A DNA stretch of 64,000 bases, taken from positions 744,001 through 808,000 of the forward strand of contig JAPFFF010000008.1 in NCBI GenBank assembly GCA_039105265.1. The letters run 5' to 3'. A program made the translations under genes and the position numbers. Source of the DNA: Tritrichomonas musculus (lineage: Eukaryota > Parabasalia > Tritrichomonadida > Tritrichomonadidae). The notes under the pieces were generated by a model. The model did no database searches, was not told the origin of the DNA, and saw only the letters and a program-made list of their open reading frames with translations. Shown here one piece after another: positions 19,927-30,326 of this stretch; the first letter of the stretch is position 1; the number at the start of each line of letters is the position of its first letter.

Positions 19927-21009
19927 ATGAGTTATAATACACTTGATGAATTATTTAAAAAATATCCATGGAAGAGCAAATCTAAATTTGTTCCGTTAGC
20001 CAAACGATATGGTTTCACGGCGAAAGATGCTAACGATTTTCTAGACAAAAATATTGTCCATGATGTTAAGGTACCCAAAGCTAAATATATGCCAATCGTA
20101 TCGAAACATTTACACGGATACCAGATGGATACATTTATTAATGAAAAGCATAAGGGAGGTCTCAATTATTTAATGTTCATCAATATTAATACGAGGAAGG
20201 CATATGCATATCCGTTACAAGGCAAGGGTTCAAAATCCGTTATCAACGCGCTACAATGTTTCATAAAAGATGTACACAATATTTATTCAATCACTAGCGA
20301 CCAAGATGCTGCATATCTATCAAACGAGGTACTTGGTTTTATGAAATCGAACAATATAATATACACCACTACTGAAGACAACAATCATAATGTACTAGGT
20401 ATCATTAATCGATTCATGCGAACGATTCGTGATGCTATTGGTGAGAATAGATATATTGATGAAACTGAAATGAATGATTTGATTGATGCGTATAACAATA
20501 CTCCTCATAGGGGATTAGATAATAGAGCTCCTAATGATATAACTAAAGATGATGAACTAACATACATCAATACTAAATCAAGCATCAACCCATATGATTT
20601 CAAAACAAATGATAGGGTTAGAATTGTATTAGCTAATGAACCATTCTCAAAGATAAGAAATCGCGTGAGCAAGGAGGCATATATTATTGACTCGAAATCA
20701 GGTAACCAATTCATAATTAAGTCAAAGGATGATTCGATAGATAAGCTCCCGGGTTACCGCTTAATAAAAACCAATAATAATATACCATTAGCGAATTCAT
20801 TGAAGAATGGCAAGCGTGGTATTGTAAATAAAATTTTTAGTTATGATGTTAAGAAAAATAAATATAGGGTCGAGTATGAAGGTGGTAAACGCGATACAAT
20901 CCCAGCGAAAAATCTTAGGGAGGGTCATCCAATCAAGTTGTCAAATCTTGAACTCGAATATTGGTCTACCAAAAATAATGTTCCCGAATCAATCACAAAA
21001 TGGAGCTAA
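19927..21009 (+). CDS. int: Retroviral-type (RVE) integrase of the Polinton
   Basis: 360 residues. The RNase H-fold catalytic core lies at residues about 60-200: the first Asp at 68 in YQMDTF, the second in SDQDAAY (125), then HNVLGIINRFMRTIRD in the position of the third-residue helix, followed by YNNTPHRGL, a hallmark of Polinton and LTR-element integrases. A C-terminal SH3/chromodomain-like region contains KYRVEYEGGKRDTIPA (about 317-332). It inserts the linear element DNA by its AG-starting termini. The observed 5-bp target copies at both ends of three elements in this window fit its activity. 15 bp separates it from the ATPase gene. Confidence 0.93.
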   Translation: MSYNTLDELFKKYPWKSKSKFVPLAKRYGFTAKDANDFLDKNIVHDVKVPKAKYMPIVSKHLHGYQMDTFINEKHKGGLNYLMFININTRKAYAYPLQGKGSKSVINALQCFIKDVHNIYSITSDQDAAYLSNEVLGFMKSNNIIYTTTEDNNHNVLGIINRFMRTIRDAIGENRYIDETEMNDLIDAYNNTPHRGLDNRAPNDITKDDELTYINTKSSINPYDFKTNDRVRIVLANEPFSKIRNRVSKEAYIIDSKSGNQFIIKSKDDSIDKLPGYRLIKTNNNIPLANSLKNGKRGIVNKIFSYDVKKNKYRVEYEGGKRDTIPAKNLREGHPIKLSNLELEYWSTKNNVPESITKWS

Positions 21010-21024
21010 TTTTATTCCATATAA

Positions 21025-21891
21025 ATGAAAACCAGTACTAAATCAGTCATTAAAAATGTTGAGAGAGAAATACAAAAAGCTATGCGCAAAAATCAAAAAG
21101 ATATAGAGATGGCTTTGATAAAACCGCTATCACCGGACTATCCATTTAGCACCAACGGAATATATTTCCTAATCGGTAAGCCTGGTGCTGGTAAATCATA
21201 TTGGATATGGTCTCATATAATGATCACGGAAAAATTATTTAAGAAGCCGTATTATAATAAGATAATATTTTGTTCCACGAGTGGGAAGATGGATAAGACA
21301 GCTGAAGCTTTACATAAAAGTATTAAAACTCCAATACAATATGTGAAGGAGGATGAGTTGATGCCAATCTTACGTAAGCATCTCAAAAGGAAGGTTAAAT
21401 ATTATGCTCTGGTCAAACATGTGTTATCCAAAATGAAAGATACTAATGAGGAGATGGAACGCCTGATTGAAAAACATTCATTACAAGATATCGATGATAG
21501 AATTGTATATATTGCCAATAAATTAGTTCAGTACGAGACTTCATCATATCCATACAATACATTAATTATTCTAGATGATTGTGCAGGAAGTGATTTATTG
21601 AAGAATGGGAATAGTGAATTCATTAGATTATTGACCAAAACTAGGCATTATAATATCACTTGTATAATGGCGTTTCAAACGATTCGATTTGTTCATATTA
21701 ATGCTAAACGTATGGCTACAGATATAATCTGCTACAGTGGATATAGTGAGGAGGATATCACATCATTACTGCAACAAACTAATAATAATTTAAACACTAA
21801 GGATGCGGTCCACCAGTATCTACAACACAGGGAACCCCATGATAAATTGATTCTTAATATAACAGCTGACAAGTATTACTTTGAGTCATAA
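21025..21891 (+). CDS. A32/FtsK-HerA-type DNA-packaging ATPase
   Basis: 288 residues. Walker A GKPGAGKS lies at residues 51-58 and Walker B LIILDDCAG at about 180-188, followed by a conserved RHYNITCIMAFQTIRFV segment typical of the sensor region in viral packaging ATPases. This family drives genome packaging into double-jelly-roll capsids in Polintons, virophages and nucleocytoplasmic large DNA viruses. Start context TAAATG. It lies between integrase and a small basic protein in the rightward gene series. All core motifs are present. Confidence 0.92.
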   Translation: MKTSTKSVIKNVEREIQKAMRKNQKDIEMALIKPLSPDYPFSTNGIYFLIGKPGAGKSYWIWSHIMITEKLFKKPYYNKIIFCSTSGKMDKTAEALHKSIKTPIQYVKEDELMPILRKHLKRKVKYYALVKHVLSKMKDTNEEMERLIEKHSLQDIDDRIVYIANKLVQYETSSYPYNTLIILDDCAGSDLLKNGNSEFIRLLTKTRHYNITCIMAFQTIRFVHINAKRMATDIICYSGYSEEDITSLLQQTNNNLNTKDAVHQYLQHREPHDKLILNITADKYYFES

Positions 21892-21921
21892 ACCAGATAT
21901 ATATATTTTTAATACAAGTAA

Positions 21922-22341
21922 ATGGGATTCTTGAAAAAAATAATTAAAAATGGTATTGGATTGGCGGGCAATCAGGTGATGAATATGGCTAATAGTGCAA
22001 CAGGTGGACTGGCTGGGAAGATATTTAATTCAACTGTCAACAAGGTGAATAAAAATAGTGGTATCATTGGCAAGGTTGCTCGAGGATTAGGCAAGAAATT
22101 TTTAAATGATAAGACTCGTGAGAAAATATCCTATATTACAGATACGGCTATTAAATATATTCCTAAGGGGAATGTTAGAACTGCTCTAGAGAATATTAAT
22201 AACGCTGCTCAAGGTAAGTCTAATCATAATATCAAGACTAAATATAATAAGCAATTGGATTCCACCGAACCGGCAAGCGTGCAGGCTAACGTTAAACCTA
22301 AACGTATCAGGACTAAATATGGAAAACGTTTGGGTAAGTAA
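21922..22341 (+). CDS. 139-residue amphipathic basic protein, possible virion protein
   Basis: The N-terminus (MGFLKKIIKNGIGLAG) can form an amphipathic helix. The middle is Gly/Ala/Asn-rich (GGLAGKIFNSTVNKVNKNSG) and the C-terminus strongly basic (KPKRIRTKYGKRLGK). The pattern recalls membrane-active or DNA-condensing minor virion proteins (adenovirus pVI or pX type), but no specific family is recognised. It starts with TAAATG 30 bp after the ATPase stop. Its position beside the packaging ATPase supports a particle role; that is inference. Confidence 0.65.
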   Translation: MGFLKKIIKNGIGLAGNQVMNMANSATGGLAGKIFNSTVNKVNKNSGIIGKVARGLGKKFLNDKTREKISYITDTAIKYIPKGNVRTALENINNAAQGKSNHNIKTKYNKQLDSTEPASVQANVKPKRIRTKYGKRLGK

Positions 22342-22385
22342 TAGGTGAAAGTTGGTGAAACCATGCGTTTTTATTTTTACCATAA

Positions 22386-23000
22386 ATGGCTAAAAATCTT
22401 CGAGGAAGTAGAAGATTGCAAGTTATTCAAAACTGGTTAAATGGGAGAGATGATGATGAATGGGAGGTGTTTCCGTGTAGAACTGAGGGAAAATATATCG
22501 TGAAACCTCGCAAGGAACCTCATACAAATCGTCACGTTGAACCAATTGTGAAAGATGATGATGACGAGCCAGCTGATAGCCCCCTTGAAAACGATGCTGA
22601 TGGCCCCGTTGATGAATGTGAACATGATGAGCCAACCCCTGATCCTAAACCAATCGTTAGACCTAAAACTAAACGTTCACCTCCAAGAACTCCCTCTAAT
22701 AATTATGAATATGATCCAACTATTAATTTAGAGATATTGAATCAATTGAAACTTCTCGGTGAGGAATTCAAAATTAGACGTGAGAAAAAGGAACAGAAAC
22801 GAATGATTAAGGAGGTTGTCCAAAAACAAATATCGCGACCGAGGATGCAATATAATTATGAATTCATTGAACCTGAATATAAACAATATCCAAATACTCA
22901 ACCGATAGAACCACCCTTGGAATCATCCAATGAGCCCACCCAGCAACCTCAACAAATCTATCCTATGAGAAGAAATCGAATATTTGCAGATGTCATATAA
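22386..23000 (+). CDS. 204-residue Polinton protein of unknown function
   Basis: Unrecognised. The N-terminal 45 residues look folded (RRLQVIQNWLNG, then WEVFPCRTEGKYIVKPR). The middle is acidic and Pro-rich and the C-terminal half has a charged helix (EFKIRREKKEQKRMIKEVVQKQ) and a Pro/Gln-rich tail. It starts with TAAATG. Spacing to its neighbours is 44 and 27 bp. A virion or DNA-associated protein is likely only from context. Confidence 0.65.
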   Translation: MAKNLRGSRRLQVIQNWLNGRDDDEWEVFPCRTEGKYIVKPRKEPHTNRHVEPIVKDDDDEPADSPLENDADGPVDECEHDEPTPDPKPIVRPKTKRSPPRTPSNNYEYDPTINLEILNQLKLLGEEFKIRREKKEQKRMIKEVVQKQISRPRMQYNYEFIEPEYKQYPNTQPIEPPLESSNEPTQQPQQIYPMRRNRIFADVI

Positions 23001-23027
23001 TTAAGTGATTATTTTTTATTTCATTAA

Positions 23028-24197
23028 ATGACTTCAAATAAACTCATTTCCCAACTAACTAAGAAAGAAATACTTCAACTACCTGGGTTCGCTGGATTGA
23101 ATAAAATATTGTTACCAAATTTGAAAAATATATTGCGTGCTCATCTCGTGAAAACAAATATATTCAAACGTGGTGTTCGCGTTAATGATTATTTAGGTTA
23201 TTGCAAGAAACACAAATTGGATTCTATTCAAATAGATACATCGATTAAACAACCTACTAAATCTAATCGCAAATTGAGTAAAGCTGATATTAACGCACAG
23301 ATTAAACAACCTACTAAATCTAATCGCAAATTGAGTAAAGCTGATATTGACGCAAAGATTAAAGGATACAAACAAGATATGGATGAGTATACAAAATTAT
23401 TGGAGAAGGCGAAATTGAATCCAGCAGCTGAACCAGGTGTTGATGAATGTATACACTATATAAATAATTACGAGGATAATATACTAAAATTGCTTAGCGA
23501 TAAATATAATAAACCTGAATTGAAAACTGTTATTAATGAAATCAAAGCATTGCAAGAAGAAATGGATGATTATTTATATGTTGATAATAAATTGAGACAG
23601 TTATTGTATGAACTGAAAGATTATGAATATGATTTGAATAATAATGCTGATGCGTTAACCGAGGATGAATTAAATGAGACCAGGAACGCTGTTAAACAAC
23701 ATACTGCTGAGATAGCTAAACTCAAGAAGAATTTCGTTGAATTGAGTGATGATGAGTTTGAAGCTAAATATTATAATAAGCTCGAGAAACTACGTGAACG
23801 TAGACAGCAGATGGAAAATGAGATCAACAAATTAGTCGAGGAGGATAAAAATAAACGTAAGCGAGCTAGAAAACCCAAACCCAAGTTATCAGATGAGCAA
23901 AAGGCAGCCAATCGTGAGATGAGGTCAAAGCGACGACGTGAGAAGAAACTATTAAATGTACCTACTGCAGATTTATCACGTGAGGAACAATTTGATAAAG
24001 AAATATTACTTAGTGAGAAGAGGATTATTGAGTTGGAAAAGACATATGCTCCATATAAAGATGATGAGCGATACGCTACAGAATTGCAAAATGAAATAAA
24101 TAGGTTACGTAATAATATTGATTACGTTAATAAAAAGAAGAAAGCTTATATTGCTGAGAAAAGTGAAACCAAGAAATCGAGAAGACGAAAGAAGTAA
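23028..24197 (+). CDS. Coiled-coil protein with SAP-like N-terminal module
   Basis: 389 residues. The N-terminal 60 residues (LTKKEILQLPGFAGLNKILL, then LKNILRAHL and KRGVRVNDYL) form a module also present at the N-termini of the 334-residue protein at 30,327 and of PolB. A direct duplication of 19 residues (IKQPTKSNRKLSKADI) follows at about 73-110. The rest is long coiled coil with very basic segments (KRKRARKPKPK; KSRRRKK at the end). A SAP-like DNA-binding hook on a basic coiled coil suggests a genome-binding or core protein. It starts with TAAATG. Confidence 0.75.
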   Translation: MTSNKLISQLTKKEILQLPGFAGLNKILLPNLKNILRAHLVKTNIFKRGVRVNDYLGYCKKHKLDSIQIDTSIKQPTKSNRKLSKADINAQIKQPTKSNRKLSKADIDAKIKGYKQDMDEYTKLLEKAKLNPAAEPGVDECIHYINNYEDNILKLLSDKYNKPELKTVINEIKALQEEMDDYLYVDNKLRQLLYELKDYEYDLNNNADALTEDELNETRNAVKQHTAEIAKLKKNFVELSDDEFEAKYYNKLEKLRERRQQMENEINKLVEEDKNKRKRARKPKPKLSDEQKAANREMRSKRRREKKLLNVPTADLSREEQFDKEILLSEKRIIELEKTYAPYKDDERYATELQNEINRLRNNIDYVNKKKKAYIAEKSETKKSRRRKK

Positions 24198-24219
24198 TTT
24201 TTTTATTATATAAAAAGTA

Positions 24220-25710
24220 ATGTTGAACAATGAAGTGATTATGCAAACATCTGCGGATGCATGCACCCAGATAGCCTCATATTTTGATACCGTCGATAAT
24301 TGCATTGCGATGAGTGATACTAATAAACAATATTCGATCAACCCACAGACGAGTTATGGACCATCGCCCCCAATCAAAAGTGGCTCGTATACATCTGTAA
24401 TCATATCACCAAATACTCACAACACGGCTGATTTATACAACGGATTCATTAAGGCAACGATGGAGATTAAAGTTAATATCGATGATAAGATAGATACAGC
24501 AAATGTTGGCGATTATAGTTTCAATAATATATGGTATGGATTTAAAGATGCACGTGATGCTATTGAGAAGTATGAAATTGTAGCAAATGGTATCACCATA
24601 TATACACAAAATTATGGCTGTGAAGAATCATTTCTTACAGCTTGTTGTTCCAACGAAACCACGAAGAGGGCAGATATTTATTCGAAAACTAGGCATAAAG
24701 ATGTATGGAGACAGAATGAAGGGTGCCGCTGCGGTTTCGTAGTTTACTGGACTAAAGATAGGACCGAAGCTACTGGTACGATTAATTTGAAGATAGATTT
24801 GAGAAGATTCTTGCCGATATCTAACATTAAATATCTCCCAGCGTTTGCAGGCAAAATAGAACTGCGATTATATTTCTCATGCGCGGGACTAGTATATTGT
24901 CCATGTGGACCTGATGAAAATTTGATCAATAATCCTGGTAAGTATTCAAAATATACATTTCATCCCGTCACGACAGAATTCAAGCAAATAGGTAATCCAA
25001 TAAGATGTTGGGCGACATCTACAACCGCTAATGGATTATATACATTAAATAATGCTGATAGAACAAGTAATGTTATATGGTATGAGGTCAAGGATTGCCT
25101 CAGTATTATCCCATGTTTTGGAATTAGTGAGAGTGTTTATAACTCATTGGTTCAACGATATAGTGATCCATCTCACCCGTTAACATTTCCTACACAAACA
25201 TTATCTGTATACACGACAACTAATAAACTCGAGCAACCTAATGATAAGACCACCTGTACTATCACTCCAAGATTTGTTGATAGTATATTTTGTTTATTCC
25301 CGTTGCGCAATACTGATAAAACTGTTTTCAAGAATCCATTATTCAAATCATTCTACATTAATGCGGGTGGATATGGCAACATACCTTCGCGACCATTTGG
25401 TACAACTGAAGAGTACCCCGAATTCTTGGAATATTGCCAGAATGCAATGAACATGAATGGTGAGCAGAGTGGTTTCAATAAAGAGGTCGTCAGATCGCTA
25501 ACCAATTCATATTCATTTAACTCAACGACTGGTTATTATAGTGACGACAGGTCATCGTTTTTCATTGGTCTCCCAACAGAAACTGATAATACATATCAAC
25601 AGGGACTCACTTCGCTATCACCTATCAATTTTGAAATGAATATTACTCAAAGTGCGACTGAAGGTTCATTTGCGAAGAGTGTAGATGCCAACCCACTTTT
25701 CTGCTTATTA
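24220..25710 (+). CDS. Major capsid protein candidate (double jelly-roll), interrupted by an insertion
   Basis: About 500 residues are visible before a mariner-like element interrupts the gene near its 3' end; a short coding tail continues past the insertion to about 27,840. The sequence is strand-rich. The segments INLKIDLRRFLPISNIKYLP and GKIELRLYFS match the region where double-jelly-roll capsid proteins of Polintons pass between strands of the first barrel, and FVDSIFCLFPLRNTDKTVF with SFYINAGGYGNIPSRPF looks like the second barrel. It is the largest strand-rich protein in the left half and follows the ATPase series, as expected for the capsid gene. Start ATG at 24,220 or, less likely, the internal Met at 24,241. 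It is not whole because of the insertion. Confidence 0.7.
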
Positions 25711-27751
25711 CCCATGTTTTCACCTTTGACTATGAGTTTTCCACTTTTGTTAGGTTTATTCAAATCATATCACCTCATTATAATTTGAATGGATTTTCAG
25801 AACTAGATGAAGTCACGCCATCAAAAAAGAATTGTCATGTCATGTTTAACAATTTCGAAGAAGAAAAAATAGATTTAGCAAATGATAAATATATTTAATT
25901 ATCATTGTTCAAATTACGCTTAAGATAAACCAAATGTTTAGGATTTTGAAATGAAAATTTGGTGATAATTTTATTTCTTGAATTTTTTGGATTAATAGAA
26001 AATTTCAAAGTAAATTTGAATACAATTTAAATATTTATATCATAATATTTTAATTATTTGATTATTAAAAACATATTTTTATAATAAATTAAAGTATTTT
26101 TATTTATTATAAAATAAATATTTATTGATAAATTGAGAATTATCGGCCTTAAGATATCCTATTGAACTCAAATTAATGATATCAGAGATAAGTTTTTGTG
26201 ACACATGTTTATATATAATTAATACAATAAAAAGGAATAAATAATTTAATAGAAATGGGGAAAAATGAATTTGAGATTTAAATATTTGTTAAATTCTCTG
26301 ATATCTAATCCATGCATAATTGTAACAATTAAAAATAACCCATATTTTCAAATAAATGAGTTATTTTTTATAAAATATATCTGTATTTTCAAGTCTCAAT
26401 AATAAACTGAGATTTACAAAAATTATTTTGTCATTTCAATAGGTCAAAAAGATGGTGATTTTCTAACTCAAAAAGGTCAAAAAACACATCAAAATGATAG
26501 ATACACACCGATATTTTTTATTTTTTCAAAATTTGAAAACTTTTTATAAAAATCAAATTTTATCATTTTTTATCATTTCTCATGAAATAATTAAAATAAA
26601 AAAATATTTGAGATAAGTTCTAATACATTATTTTGAATTTAATAGAAAATTATATCAAAATTTTTATTTTCGTTATATAATAATTCTTCAAATTATCTAA
26701 ATTTGTCTGATCTAAGTGGAAGTGCAAAAAATTTAAATAAAGAGCGTTGGAACTTTTTCGGTTGAATTGATTTGAAATACCATTGAAAATTGAAGCCTAC
26801 TTAGAAAGTTAAAATAAAAATTTATTTTTATGCAATATCTTGTTATGATTATTATAAAAAAGCAGTATTCTATTATTATAAAATATATAATATATGACAA
26901 TAATATAATTCTAAATAAAATTAGCAATTTCTTAAAATTAGTATTGAAGAGATTTAATAACAATAAAATAAGCAAATAAAATTAATCATTTTCACTCTTT
27001 TTTGCTCTATAATGATTATTGCTTTAATGGCAAGAATAAATTATTAAAAATGTAGTTTATTGTGTAATTATTATTTTATATCATAAAATATTTAAGTCCA
27101 ATTTTTCATCTTAAAAATAAAATTCATCAAGAGTTGGTAACTTTTATCAAATCAATTTAGCAAAGACACTTAAGAAGCGCTAGAAATAATGGAAATAATC
27201 ACTCAAATGAAAATCAACTTTTCGAAATATTATATGAGATGAAAAATATAACAACTATATATAAAGATTTTAGTGATTAAATGGATTAAAAATCATTTTT
27301 TTGCAAAAAAATAGACGCATCAAAATCAACTTTTTGAGGGGAAAAAATTAGATTTTCGTTGAAGTAAGCTAAATGAAAAGCTCATCCAACAATATATATT
27401 AATATAAATTGATACCATCTAATTTTTTTCATATGTCTTAAAATCAACAAATTAAATTTGATCACAAGATTAAGGAATTTGAGTTAAATTCATAAAATGA
27501 TAGAGGAACATCTAATATTCATAATCCCAGAATTTGAGTTTCTAAAATTGATTAAATTGATGAAAATAAAGGCAAAATGAAGTAAAAAAGTTATATAACA
27601 ATTTGGTAACGATCATGTTTTGAATATCTGAAAAAAGTATTATCGGTAAAATGATATCACTTATGATATGTTTCATAGAAAATATTTGAAATAAACATTT
27701 AACTTTTCCTTTCAAAAGTGGAAAACTCATAGTCAAAGGTGAAAACATGGG
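25711..27751. mobile_element. 2.04-kb mariner-like element inside the capsid gene
   Basis: Perfect 39-bp inverted ends starting CCCATGTTTTCACC (25,711 and mirrored at 27,751) are each flanked by TA (25,709-25,710 and 27,752-27,753), the Tc1/mariner target duplication. Imperfect similarity extends further inward. The 2-kb interior is far more AT-rich than the Polinton and holds no frame longer than about 80 codons, so no transposase is encoded now. A non-autonomous element or an internally decayed one. Its insertion post-dates the Polinton sequence. Confidence 0.9.
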
Positions 27752-27890
27752 TATATGATGCCTCGATTAGTATATTAGTTCAACCAAATGGTATGCCTCC
27801 ATTGGTTCGAATTGGTAACTATGATTTAACTACACCATGAGTAAATTTTCAAACAATACAACACATTATTTTTGTTTATTTGCATAATAA

Positions 27891-28319
27891 ATGAATAAGT
27901 ATAAAAACCCGAATTCAACAACCATCGGTACAACTGGATGTATGTATAATGAATCCACCACTACCAACGAAGATGTTGAGTATAATCATTATGGTATATA
28001 TTCAAATGATAACACTTATGCGGTCACCTTCAATCCTCATGTCAATCGACCACCTACCAAAAATATGCCACACAATCCAGTTAGACCACCTCCAACTGAT
28101 GAGCATATGACGCTTACTCAAAATGAGCCTCCCGTGAGTATGACTGATGGGATGCATTATTTGAACAATGCGACAACGAAACCTCCTCCATTGCTACCAC
28201 CATATTTGAATAGACCTCAAGACCTGGCAGCGATTCAAGGATTGGCTAATGAGAGAGATAAGGCAAATTTGATATATAATAAGCCGGCTAATATCAGGTT
28301 CAAAAATATACATTATTGA
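27891..28319 (+). CDS. 142-residue Pro/Asn-rich Polinton protein
   Basis: Unrecognised. Asn, Thr and Pro dominate (PPTKNMPHNPVRPPPTDEHM, then TKPPPLLPPYLNRPQ), with no predicted membrane segment or coiled coil; probably mostly disordered. The start has TAAATG with an upstream T-rich tract. It is the first gene right of the capsid gene. Possible cement, scaffold or linker protein; no motif supports a choice. Confidence 0.6.
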   Translation: MNKYKNPNSTTIGTTGCMYNESTTTNEDVEYNHYGIYSNDNTYAVTFNPHVNRPPTKNMPHNPVRPPPTDEHMTLTQNEPPVSMTDGMHYLNNATTKPPPLLPPYLNRPQDLAAIQGLANERDKANLIYNKPANIRFKNIHY

Positions 28320-28356
28320 GAAATCACATGGTTTATAATATTTTATTTTTGGGGAA

Positions 28357-28887
28357 ATGATTAGGAAGAGGAATGCTAATGCAGGTATCAATGCAAACGT
28401 TTCATTAGAACCATCAGCTGCATCGCAATCAACATCTAATATTAATAATAATATCATCATTAATAAGAGGGATGATGGCAAGGAGGATATCGTCATTACG
28501 AGAGATATCGATGAGGAGCAACCAGTATCATCCGCTGAGGGCATGGATGTGAGGACTGTTATATTAGAATCATATGCACAAATATTATTGAATCAAGATA
28601 AGGCGTTATTAAGTAATCTCATCTCCAAAAATTGTATCATTGTTCCCATATCGGCTTTACAAAATATTATCAAGGCAGCAATCCATACTGAACAGGTAGA
28701 TATATATCTGGATGAAGATATTAAATGTTGTGCAACTAAAGCTAATCCAATTCGCAAAATAGAAGCTATCAAAATTGTTAATGAGAATGGAGAAATTGTA
28801 ACTGATTTCAAGCAGGTCTACAATAAGGAGTATAACGAACTTGTTAACGTATACCATTTATGTCTCAAATACTGCATCAATATGTAA
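28357..28887 (+). CDS. 176-residue Polinton protein of unknown function
   Basis: Unrecognised. A low-complexity Asn/Ser-rich N-terminus (residues 1-65) is followed by a compact, probably folded domain: VRTVILESYAQILLNQDKAL, then CIIVPISALQNIIKAAIHTE and VDIYLDEDIKCC. The C-terminal part alternates strand-like and helical segments. It lies 37 bp after the preceding stop. No catalytic or metal-binding signature; the three Cys are not spaced as a zinc finger. Confidence 0.65.
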   Translation: MIRKRNANAGINANVSLEPSAASQSTSNINNNIIINKRDDGKEDIVITRDIDEEQPVSSAEGMDVRTVILESYAQILLNQDKALLSNLISKNCIIVPISALQNIIKAAIHTEQVDIYLDEDIKCCATKANPIRKIEAIKIVNENGEIVTDFKQVYNKEYNELVNVYHLCLKYCINM

Positions 28888-29373
28888 AAATGCAAAAACC
28901 AACCCCGTAACTGGATGCGTAGTGCATTCTCTCGAGGAACCAACATACGTACCCGGGATTATATATCAATCCCCCAAGGAAAATATCTGCATCCAATTAC
29001 AGGAGCTGGTTTGGGTTTGCATTGCCGATAATGCTTCGTATTATCCATAATCCACAAGTAATAGCTTACCACAAGGTGTTTAGTTCGCTAGGGCTCTATC
29101 ACAAATATGGACCGAAAATAATACGAAAAATCGGTATGGCAGCGAATCGAACTCATGCCTGCCGCCGAAGCTGGGAGACATGCTTCATGATCCAACAACT
29201 ATACCAGTTAGCGCTAACACATATATGTTTTCGATTTACTATTTAAACTGTTCCAATTATATTCCATCATACATATAGAACGCAGTTCCTGCTCGCTCTA
29301 TATACCCAAAATTTTTCAAAAATATTTTTTATATCACATGTCCAAAATTATTTTATTTTTTATCCTAATATAA
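28888..29373. other. Stretch without a clear gene inside the Polinton
   Basis: Only short frames are present. Base composition, less AT-rich than true intergenic DNA here, and protein-like fragments on the plus strand suggest a small decayed element gene in roughly 28,890-29,250. The last 120 bp are AT-rich leader of the next gene. I cannot assign a function. Confidence 0.4.
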
Positions 29374-29832
29374 ATGTCTGTTGATTCAATCGTAGACACT
29401 AACAATAACTTCTACTCACCAACCAAGCTCGTTTCATTTATCAATGATACATATAAGAACAACAAGTTTGTAAAGGCTGTCATCTATTTCGAAGGGGAGA
29501 AAGTATTTAAAAATAGGTTTGACAAATATTGTTGCAAACCTTTATTCATCACACTCGAATCTAATAATAAGAAAAATAATGTATTCATCAACTATAATAA
29601 AATCATTAAATTGTTTGGGGATTCGATTATAGTATCATTCAACTGCAAATTCGATAGCAAGGATAAGCTATACGTCCTTATCATAGAACTCACAATGCAA
29701 ACATATATGGACACTCCATACTATCCATGTCACGTTCTCGAAAGTGTCAACAAACATAATATCAAATGTATTCGCGACCAGTTCAAAATTGAATTCGATG
29801 ATAGCGATATAAAGGATGATTGCTTCGTATAA
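29374..29832 (+). CDS. 152-residue Polinton protein of unknown function
   Basis: Unrecognised, TAAATG start. Alternating strand and helix pattern (NKFVKAVIYFEGEKVF, then CCKPLFITLESNN and KDKLYVLIIELTMQTYMDTP) indicates a compact alpha/beta protein. No nucleotide-binding, protease or nuclease motif is visible. It overlaps no neighbour: the next probable start is 47 bp beyond its stop. Confidence 0.65.
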   Translation: MSVDSIVDTNNNFYSPTKLVSFINDTYKNNKFVKAVIYFEGEKVFKNRFDKYCCKPLFITLESNNKKNNVFINYNKIIKLFGDSIIVSFNCKFDSKDKLYVLIIELTMQTYMDTPYYPCHVLESVNKHNIKCIRDQFKIEFDDSDIKDDCFV

Positions 29833-29878
29833 ATATGCGTTGATTATTTTTTATATAATATTTTTTCTCGATAAGCAA

Positions 29879-30286
29879 ATGAGTGAATCGCAAATAGATA
29901 GCCCAACTATTACTAAGCAACTTCCATCCGTCACCGGGACAATTGTTAAATCGAAATCGAGTGATGTATTAAATAAGATTGATAACATTGATGATGAACC
30001 TGTTGAACCTGAATCTAAGAAGCCTCGTGGGCGAAGATGTAAGTATGCTAATGATGACGAGCGACGAGCTGCTAGACGCCAACAGCAACGTGAATATAGA
30101 TTACGTAAAAAATATGAAATGGAGATACTAAGGAGATATGTCGAGGAACATCTTGATGAGCTTGAAGAGGAGGAAGAGGATACCCCAGATGCGGATAATA
30201 TCGATTGTAGTGTTAATGAGACAATTAATGAGACAATTAATGAGACACCTGATGATGAACCCTTAGTAGATGACTGTAATAATTAA
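29879..30286 (+). CDS. Basic-helix protein, bZIP-like composition
   Basis: 135 residues from the Met at 29,879, chosen over a frame start at 29,816 because the extra 21 residues are encoded by AT-rich leader and would overlap the previous gene. A basic stretch (RRAARRQQQREYRLRKKYEM) leads straight into an acidic helix (LDELEEEEED) and a repeated NETINETINET segment. The basic-plus-coil layout recalls bZIP proteins and the nuclear-targeting or DNA-binding segments of other virus-like proteins, but leucine spacing is poor. DNA binding is likely; its role as regulator or condensing protein is open. Confidence 0.65.
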   Translation: MSESQIDSPTITKQLPSVTGTIVKSKSSDVLNKIDNIDDEPVEPESKKPRGRRCKYANDDERRAARRQQQREYRLRKKYEMEILRRYVEEHLDELEEEEEDTPDADNIDCSVNETINETINETPDDEPLVDDCNN

Positions 30287-30326
30287 ATAGTTACATTTTA
30301 TCGAACCATATTTTATTTTTGTTTAA

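Noticed and set aside
24105-24341. Small minus-strand frames across Polinton genes
   Set aside because: They overlap well-supported plus-strand genes and have no conserved features.
29879-30286. Calling the 135-residue protein a bZIP transcription factor
   Set aside because: The basic stretch fits, but the following helix lacks regular leucines.
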